From assembly GCA_029861795.1 (NCBI GenBank), contig JAOTYS010000104.1:1-11861 (forward strand): a stretch of DNA of 11,861 nt. Reading direction: 5' to 3'. The notes below the pieces were generated by a model. The model was given only the letters and a program-made list of their open reading frames with translations, ran no database searches and was not told the DNA's origin. Shown here one piece after another: positions 7,282 to 11,861 of this stretch; position 1 is the first letter of the stretch; each line of letters begins with the position of its first letter. Made by a program: the position numbers and the translations under genes. Source of the stretch: Gammaproteobacteria bacterium (GTDB taxonomy: Bacteria > Pseudomonadota > Gammaproteobacteria > Arenicellales > JAOTYS01).

Positions 7282-8048
7282 TCGATCCACACGCGGTGGT
7301 ACACCCAAATGCCAAAATTGGCACGGAAGTGAGTGTCGGCGCGTTCTCAATTGTTGGTCCAGACGTGGAGCTAGGCGACGGCACTTGGATTGGTCCGCAC
7401 GTGGTAATTCAGGGACGCACCACAATCGGCAAGGGAAACAAGATCTATCAGTTTTGCTCCATTGGCGATGCGCCTCAGCACGTTGGTTATAAGGGAGAGG
7501 ATACAAGGCTTGCTATTGGTGATCGAAATATAATCCGAGAGAACTGTACAATAAATCGCGGCACCGATGTCGGAAGAGGTGTTACTACGATTGCTAATGA
7601 TAATTTTATCATGGCCTATGTACATATCGCTCACGACTGTAACATTGGAAGCCACACAATATTCGCGAACTGTGCGAGCCTTGCGGGACACGTCGAGGTT
7701 GGAAACTACGCTGTACTGGGGGGGTTCACCTTAGTACATCAATTTTGTCGCATCGGAGAGCACTGTATTACTGGAATAGGAACAGTTTGCCTTAAGGACG
7801 TGCCACCGTACATAGTTGCGGCAGGCAACACTGTCCGGCCCTACGGAGTCAACGTTAAAGGATTGCAACGAAGGAATTTTTCAGATCAAACAATTGCTGA
7901 GCTACAAGTGGCTTATAAAATCGTCTATCGGTCCAATTTAACACTACGCGTCGCAATAGAAAAGCTAGAGCAGAAAGCGAATTGTCACATCGAAGTTCAA
8001 AAATTTGTGGAGTTTCTTAAACACTCCAAGCGAAGCATAACTCGCTAA
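7278..8048 (+). CDS. lpxA: LpxA, UDP-N-acetylglucosamine O-acyltransferase
   Basis: First enzyme of lipid A synthesis: it moves a 3-hydroxyacyl group from ACP to the 3-hydroxyl of UDP-GlcNAc in the cytoplasm. The 256-residue protein (E. coli 262) is a trimeric left-handed beta helix of hexapeptide repeats (about 1-185) followed by a helical C-terminal domain with RPYGVNVKGLQRR. The catalytic base is H119 in VHIAHDC (E. coli H125), with H116 matching H122. GGFTLVHQFCRIG corresponds to the conserved GGMTAVHQFCIIG. Residue I167 aligns with E. coli G173, the acyl-chain ruler. The segment TINRGT has Asn where E. coli has His99. The start is GTG, overlapping the fabZ stop as GTGA with AAGGA upstream, so translation is probably coupled. 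Confidence 0.96.
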   Translation: MIDPHAVVHPNAKIGTEVSVGAFSIVGPDVELGDGTWIGPHVVIQGRTTIGKGNKIYQFCSIGDAPQHVGYKGEDTRLAIGDRNIIRENCTINRGTDVGRGVTTIANDNFIMAYVHIAHDCNIGSHTIFANCASLAGHVEVGNYAVLGGFTLVHQFCRIGEHCITGIGTVCLKDVPPYIVAAGNTVRPYGVNVKGLQRRNFSDQTIAELQVAYKIVYRSNLTLRVAIEKLEQKANCHIEVQKFVEFLKHSKRSITR

Positions 8049-8218
8049 ATTTTTTGATCATCAACTGTTGCGCAGCATACGCTCGTGAGCAAAAATGACT
8101 ATTCGCAAGATGAGCGAGGGACAGCAATTTTTGTACCCGCATCTCATGGCGCGGATAGTATAGTCTTTCGTCTTATCCATGAAATTCCGATAACCGAATC
8201 GGCCGGTACCCAAGCATA
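8049..8218 (+). other. lpxA-lpxB spacer
   Basis: This is a 170-base non-coding stretch in a place where lpxA and lpxB are often nearly contiguous. I see only tiny open frames (for example ATG 8095, 22 codons) and nothing recognisable. It begins with an AT-rich run after the lpxA stop but has no GC-rich stem before it, so no terminator is called. A weak promoter-like pair is listed separately. Confidence 0.5.
8131..8159 (+). promoter_or_regulatory. Candidate weak sigma-70 promoter for lpxB
   Basis: TTGTAC (8131-8136) and GATAGT (8154-8159) are separated by exactly 17 bases. They match the -35 and -10 consensus at 3 and 4 of 6 positions. The spacing and the position 60 bases before lpxB are right, but the hexamers are weak and could be chance. 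Confidence 0.22.
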
Positions 8219-9349
8219 ATGTATGTTGGGGTAGTTGCGGGGGAAACGTCGGGGGATCAACTTGGCGCTGGGCTGATACGAGCACTGCAGAAACGAGTTC
8301 CCGAGGCTCGTTTTGTAGGAATATGTGGTCCGAATATGCAAGCCGTTGGCGCGACCAGCCTATACCCTATGGACAGCATTTCGATCATGGGAGTCGACGG
8401 ACTCCTACGGAATCTGATTAGGATCATTCGGATTCGCCGACGTTTACTAAGGTACTTTCTTTCCGATCCACCAGATATTTTCATTGGTATCGATGTGCCG
8501 GACTTTAATTTGGGCCTAGAGCGTCGACTAAAACGGGCATCTATTAAGACCGTGCACTATGTCAGTCCCACTGTATGGGCTTGGAGGAGCTACCGTATCC
8601 GTAAAATTCGCCGGTCAGTCAGTCATATGCTTACGCTTTTTCCTTTCGAGGAAGAATTTTACAAGCGCCACAATGTACCAGTCACTTTTGTTGGTCATCC
8701 AATTGCAGACGAAATCGATAATATGGATGAATCAAATGACTGCCGCAGTGCCCTCGGATTACCACCAGATGGATCGGTTGTTGCACTCTTGCCTGGAAGT
8801 CGACTAAGTGAGTTGCACCGCCACACCGAATTATTTGCCAACACTGCGGCGTGGATACTTGAAAGGAACCCAAATGTCCGATTTGTCGCGGCCCTGGTGG
8901 ATCAACCCATGCAAAGTTACTTTCGGTCGTTCCTACAGGCGCAAGGGATGGAACTTCCGATCTACCTTGTGGTGGGTAGGGCTCGGGAAGCAATGGCGGC
9001 CTCCGATACGGTTCTGCTGGCATCGGGTACTGCTGCGCTTGAGGCGGCGTTATTGAACAAACCTATGGTGGTAACCTACAAAGTGTCAAAGATCACTTAT
9101 CTACTCGTACGTCTGTTCGCACACGTAAAACATTTTTCCATGCCGAACAATTTGCTGGAGAACCCTATAGTGCCGGAATTTATCCAAGACTCAGCAAACC
9201 CGGAGTCCTTGGGCAAAGCGGTGGAAGAGTATCTGTTAGATAAAACCAAGGTGAACCAGCTACAACAGCAGTTCGCCCAGATCCGCTCGCTGCTTCAACG
9301 TAATGCCAATGAGCGCGCAGCCGGTGCGGTGATGTCTCTGATGCGTTAA
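8219..9349 (+). CDS. lpxB: LpxB, lipid-A-disaccharide synthase
   Basis: Membrane-associated GT19 glycosyltransferase that joins UDP-2,3-diacylglucosamine and lipid X to form the tetraacyl disaccharide of lipid A. The 376-residue protein (E. coli 382) opens with GVVAGETSGDQLGAGLIRAL, the family signature. It then has GIDVPDFNLGLE with D92 (E. coli D98, needed for activity), VHYVSPTVWAWRSYR, FVGHPIAD, ALLPGSRLSEL, and REAMAASDTVLLASGTAALEA in the donor-binding half, then SMPNNLLEN near the C-terminus. The ATG at 8219 is the only usable start: an in-frame stop lies at 8180-8182 and no other ATG, GTG or TTG follows it. There is no clear Shine-Dalgarno site. It is preceded by a 170-base spacer. 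Confidence 0.95.
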   Translation: MYVGVVAGETSGDQLGAGLIRALQKRVPEARFVGICGPNMQAVGATSLYPMDSISIMGVDGLLRNLIRIIRIRRRLLRYFLSDPPDIFIGIDVPDFNLGLERRLKRASIKTVHYVSPTVWAWRSYRIRKIRRSVSHMLTLFPFEEEFYKRHNVPVTFVGHPIADEIDNMDESNDCRSALGLPPDGSVVALLPGSRLSELHRHTELFANTAAWILERNPNVRFVAALVDQPMQSYFRSFLQAQGMELPIYLVVGRAREAMAASDTVLLASGTAALEAALLNKPMVVTYKVSKITYLLVRLFAHVKHFSMPNNLLENPIVPEFIQDSANPESLGKAVEEYLLDKTKVNQLQQQFAQIRSLLQRNANERAAGAVMSLMR

Positions 9350-9379
9350 AATCAAAGCCCGACGTCGGTACGAATCATC

Positions 9380-9976
9380 ATGTGGCCTGCCGCATATCAG
9401 ATGAGATCGATTTGGGCCAGACATGTGGCGGGTCTCGATGAGGCTGGCAGGGGGCCGTTGGCCGGACCGGTGGTTGCCGCGGCGGTAGTGTTAGATCCGA
9501 ATGATCCGATCCCGGGGGTTGCAGATTCCAAAACACTGACTCCAGCCAAGCGTGAGCATCTTTGTAGAGTGATCAAGGAACGCGCCTTATGCTGGGCATT
9601 AGGTCGCGCCGAATGCCATGAGATTGATCAGCTGAACATCCTGCAGTCAACTCTGCTCGCAATGAGCCGGGCGTTGGGGAATCTGCCCATACTCCCAGAT
9701 TTGGCATTGGTAGACGGCAATCGGGCACCACGATTACCTTGTCAGGTGCAGACGGTGGTTAAAGGGGACGCGGTCGTGCCGGCTATTTCGGCGGCTTCAA
9801 TTGTGGCTAAGGTAAGCCGAGATCAAGAGATGCAACAACTTGATTGCTTATATCCAGGTTACGGGTTGGCCCACAACAAGGGTTATCCCACAGCCGACCA
9901 CCTTAAGGCGCTGCAGACGTTAGGTGTCACGGCAATTCACCGACGTAGCTATGCGCCAGTCTACCGCTTGTTGTGA
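9380..9976 (+). CDS. rnhB: Ribonuclease HII
   Basis: Cytoplasmic endonuclease that cuts the RNA strand of RNA-DNA hybrids and single ribonucleotides left in DNA. The 198-residue protein equals E. coli RNase HII (198) in length. The four catalytic acids are all present and spaced as in E. coli (D16, E17, D108, D126): D20 and E21 in [16 protein letters not shown]112 in VDGNRAP, and D130 in [20 protein letters not shown]. Further conserved segments are [28 protein letters not shown] and HRRSYAPV. A second in-frame ATG at 9401 would shorten it by 7 residues; neither start has a clear Shine-Dalgarno site, so the exact start is open. It follows lpxB by 30 bases, the usual gammaproteobacterial order. 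Confidence 0.95.
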   Translation: MWPAAYQMRSIWARHVAGLDEAGRGPLAGPVVAAAVVLDPNDPIPGVADSKTLTPAKREHLCRVIKERALCWALGRAECHEIDQLNILQSTLLAMSRALGNLPILPDLALVDGNRAPRLPCQVQTVVKGDAVVPAISAASIVAKVSRDQEMQQLDCLYPGYGLAHNKGYPTADHLKALQTLGVTAIHRRSYAPVYRLL

Positions 9977-10151
9977 TCATGATGCGCAACGTAGGTTCTA
10001 GAACGTTTGTCCGGCAGTATTGAGGTAGAACGCTAAAGCCTGCTTTGAAGAAGATATGGCTTGGCGTAGCGTGAAAACTTAGACGCTCTGAGTCGGTTCC
10101 GTAGTAACAATTGTATGTAGAGAGTCTGCTGGAGGAAAGTAATACATCACT
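9977..10151 (+). other. rnhB-dnaE spacer
   Basis: A 175-base non-coding stretch. It contains a perfect 10-base palindrome GTTCTAGAAC (9995-10004), a weak AGCGT/ACGCT inverted repeat near 10070-10090 without a U-tract, and a strong GGAGG at 10131-10135. No promoter with good hexamers, no tRNA and no plausible small gene was found. It probably carries the dnaE leader. Confidence 0.45.
10131..10135 (+). promoter_or_regulatory. Shine-Dalgarno-like GGAGG before dnaE, long spacing
   Basis: GGAGG is the best ribosome-binding match upstream of dnaE but lies 16 bases before ATG 10152, further than the usual 5-10. An in-frame TAA at 10140-10142 rules out an upstream start between them other than non-standard codons. 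Confidence 0.4.
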
Positions 10152-11861
10152 ATGGTCACCCAGTTTGTCCACCTGCATGTGCATTCAGAGTACTCCCTGG
10201 CCGACGGCATTATTCGGGTCAAAGAGCTGGTGAAGTCAGCCTCAGAATTGAACATGGCGGCAGTGGCTATCACCGACCTCGCCAATTTATACGGTATGGT
10301 TAAATTCTACCAGGCCGCCATATCGATGGGCGTCAAGCCTATAGTTGGGGTTGACGCGTGGTTCGAGAACCCACATTTTCCGACTTCGCCAACACGCTTG
10401 GTGTTGCTTGCGGCGAACTACGAAGGATATCGAACCTTGTGTCGAGTTCTCACACTGGCACATACCGATGGTCAGCATAGCGGGCGACCGTGCATTAGGA
10501 AGTCGTGGCTAAGTGGCAAAGGCACAGGTTTAATTGCAATTTCGGGTGGGCTTGATGGTGACATTGCTCATGCCTTGCTCGGTGACCGTTCCGAGCGCGC
10601 TAATGAGCTGTGTAAGGAATACCGATCCTTGTTTGGGGACCGCTTCTTCATCGAGCTGCAACGAGTTGGCCGTCCCCAGGAAGAAGAATACATCGATATG
10701 GTGTTGGATTTGGCTGAGCAGAGTCACCTACCGGTGGTGGCCACCAATTATATACATTTTCTACGTGAATCAGACTACGAAGCACATGAGGTACGGACCT
10801 GTATTCAACAGAGTCGCATACTGAATGACTCTCGTAGACCGCGTCGCTATACGCCGAAACAATATCTTCGCTCAACCGAAGAGATGACTGAACTGTTTGC
10901 TGATATACCGGAAGCCATCGCCAACACGGTAGCAATCGCCGAATGTTGTAACCTCAAGCTAGAACTTGACAAGTCTTACCTACCCGCTTTTCCAGTCCAA
11001 CACAATACCACGGTGGAGCAGGTGCTGCGGGAGCAAACCCGCCACGGATTGGATCAAAGATTGAAGGACACTAATCGATTTACAGATCAATACTGGGAGA
11101 GGCTCGATCACGAGCTAGATGTCATTTGTGGCATGGGGTTTTCAGGGTATTTCCTTATTGTTGCCGACTTCATTCAATGGGCAAAAAGACATGACATCCC
11201 GGTTGGTCCCGGGCGTGGTTCCGGCGCGGGATCGTTGGTGGCGTATGCCCTAGGCATTACCGAGCTAGACCCCATCACACATGGATTATTGTTCGAGCGC
11301 TTCCTTAATCCAGAGCGGGTCTCCCTTCCGGATTTTGATATCGATTTTTGCATGGAAGGGAGAGATCGCGTTATCGATTACGTCGCTGATCAATACGGAA
11401 GTGAGAAGGTTTCACAGATCATTACGCATGGCACCATGGCTGCTCGCGCAGTTGTCCGTGATGTGGGGAGGGTGATGGATCTGCCCTTTAGTTATGTGGA
11501 TAAGATCGCGAAACTCGTGCCGTTTGAGGTTGGTATGACCCTGGACAAGGCGTTAGAGCAAGAGGAACTGCTCAAGCAACGTTGCGACGAAGAAGAAGAC
11601 GTACGCGAGCTGATCGACATGGCGCGTTCGCTAGAGGGAATCGCAAGAAACGTTGGTAAACATGCGGGCGGTGTAGTCATCGCACCGACTGAGTTGGTCG
11701 ACTACACACCTCTTTATTGTGAACAAAGCGGCAATGTATTGGTGACCCAATTAGACAAGGATGATCTAGAGAGAATCGGATTAGTCAAGTTTGATTTTCT
11801 TGGATTGCGCACGCTAACGATTATCGATAAGACCATAAAAATGATTAACTCCGGATTCGGA
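10152..11861 (+). CDS. dnaE: DNA polymerase III alpha subunit (DnaE), 5' part
   Basis: Catalytic subunit of the replicative DNA polymerase. The first 570 codons are open to the window edge; E. coli DnaE has 1160 residues, so about half is visible. The N-terminal PHP domain starts FVHLHVHSEYSLADG (H7, H9, H11), with ITDLANLYGMVKFY (40-53) and ATNYIHFL (H202). The polymerase palm and thumb follow: DVICGMGFSGYFLIVADFIQW, VGPGRGSGAGSLVAYALGITELDP, RFLNPERVSLPDFDIDFCM with catalytic D396 and D398 (E. coli D401 and D403), GTMAARAVVRDVGRV, NVGKHAGGVVIAPTE, and GLVKFDFLGLRTLTII with the third catalytic Asp, D548 (E. coli D555). This is the DnaE1 type of Proteobacteria, not PolC or error-prone DnaE2. 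The ATG at 10152 is the first start after an in-frame TAA; it sits 16 bases from GGAGG. The coding frame has no break. Confidence 0.96.
   Translation, partial: MVTQFVHLHVHSEYSLADGIIRVKELVKSASELNMAAVAITDLANLYGMVKFYQAAISMGVKPIVGVDAWFENPHFPTSPTRLVLLAANYEGYRTLCRVLTLAHTDGQHSGRPCIRKSWLSGKGTGLIAISGGLDGDIAHALLGDRSERANELCKEYRSLFGDRFFIELQRVGRPQEEEYIDMVLDLAEQSHLPVVATNYIHFLRESDYEAHEVRTCIQQSRILNDSRRPRRYTPKQYLRSTEEMTELFADIPEAIANTVAIAECCNLKLELDKSYLPAFPVQHNTTVEQVLREQTRHGLDQRLKDTNRFTDQYWERLDHELDVICGMGFSGYFLIVADFIQWAKRHDIPVGPGRGSGAGSLVAYALGITELDPITHGLLFERFLNPERVSLPDFDIDFCMEGRDRVIDYVADQYGSEKVSQIITHGTMAARAVVRDVGRVMDLPFSYVDKIAKLVPFEVGMTLDKALEQEELLKQRCDEEEDVRELIDMARSLEGIARNVGKHAGGVVIAPTELVDYTPLYCEQSGNVLVTQLDKDDLERIGLVKFDFLGLRTLTIIDKTIKMINSGFG

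Noticed and set aside
8061..8285. Minus-strand open frame of 74 codons across the lpxA-lpxB spacer
   Set aside because: It overlaps the well-supported lpxB N-terminus in antisense, has no recognisable features and no ribosome binding site.
10070..10090. AGCGT/ACGCT inverted repeat as a terminator after rnhB
   Set aside because: The stem is only 5 bp with a 10-base loop and no U-run follows.
9927..10184. Minus-strand open frame of 85 codons across the rnhB-dnaE spacer
   Set aside because: It overlaps the ends of rnhB and dnaE in antisense and shows no protein-like motifs.

Overview
The window carries a single-strand (+) envelope-biogenesis cluster in the order cdsA (3' end) - dxr - rseP - bamA - skp/ompH - lpxD - fabZ - lpxA - lpxB - rnhB - dnaE (5' part). 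This order, with RseP, BamA, Skp and the Raetz-pathway lipid A genes together next to rnhB and dnaE, is the conserved arrangement of Gammaproteobacteria. The protein sequences align readily with their E. coli counterparts. Base composition looks intermediate and even throughout. I see no mobile elements, CRISPR arrays, tRNA or rRNA genes. The exact genus cannot be told from this sequence.

Layout. Positions 1-110 are the C-terminal 35 codons of CdsA (CDP-diacylglycerol synthase). A 218-base spacer (111-328) follows, with two potential RNA hairpins and a good Shine-Dalgarno site for dxr. Then come dxr (329-1552, MEP isoprenoid pathway), rseP (1562-2929, site-2 protease of the sigma-E response), bamA (2981-5266, outer-membrane protein insertase) and skp (5263-5787, periplasmic chaperone). 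The lipid A and fatty-acid genes follow: lpxD (5802-6842), fabZ (6835-7281, TTG start), lpxA (7278-8048, GTG start) and lpxB (8219-9349). The last two genes are rnhB (9380-9976) and the first 570 codons of dnaE (10152 to the window end). Short overlaps join bamA/skp, lpxD/fabZ and fabZ/lpxA. Larger spacers of about 170-220 bases lie before dxr, lpxB and dnaE.

How the genes work together. Dxr supplies isoprenoid precursors, including those for the undecaprenyl carrier. CdsA supplies phospholipid precursor. LpxA, LpxD and LpxB build the lipid A disaccharide. FabZ works on the same 3-hydroxyacyl-ACP pool that LpxA and LpxD draw from. BamA and Skp assemble outer-membrane proteins, and RseP relays outer-membrane protein stress to sigma-E. 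RnhB and DnaE are replication and repair functions that ride along in this locus.

I found no previously undescribed system here. The points worth a second look are small: a probable acyl-chain-ruler substitution in LpxA, a partly degraded PHP active site in DnaE, a proline in the conserved ANKE(S/A)LV motif of Dxr, a C-terminal Arg on BamA, non-ATG overlapping starts, and three spacers that are long for this otherwise compact cluster.
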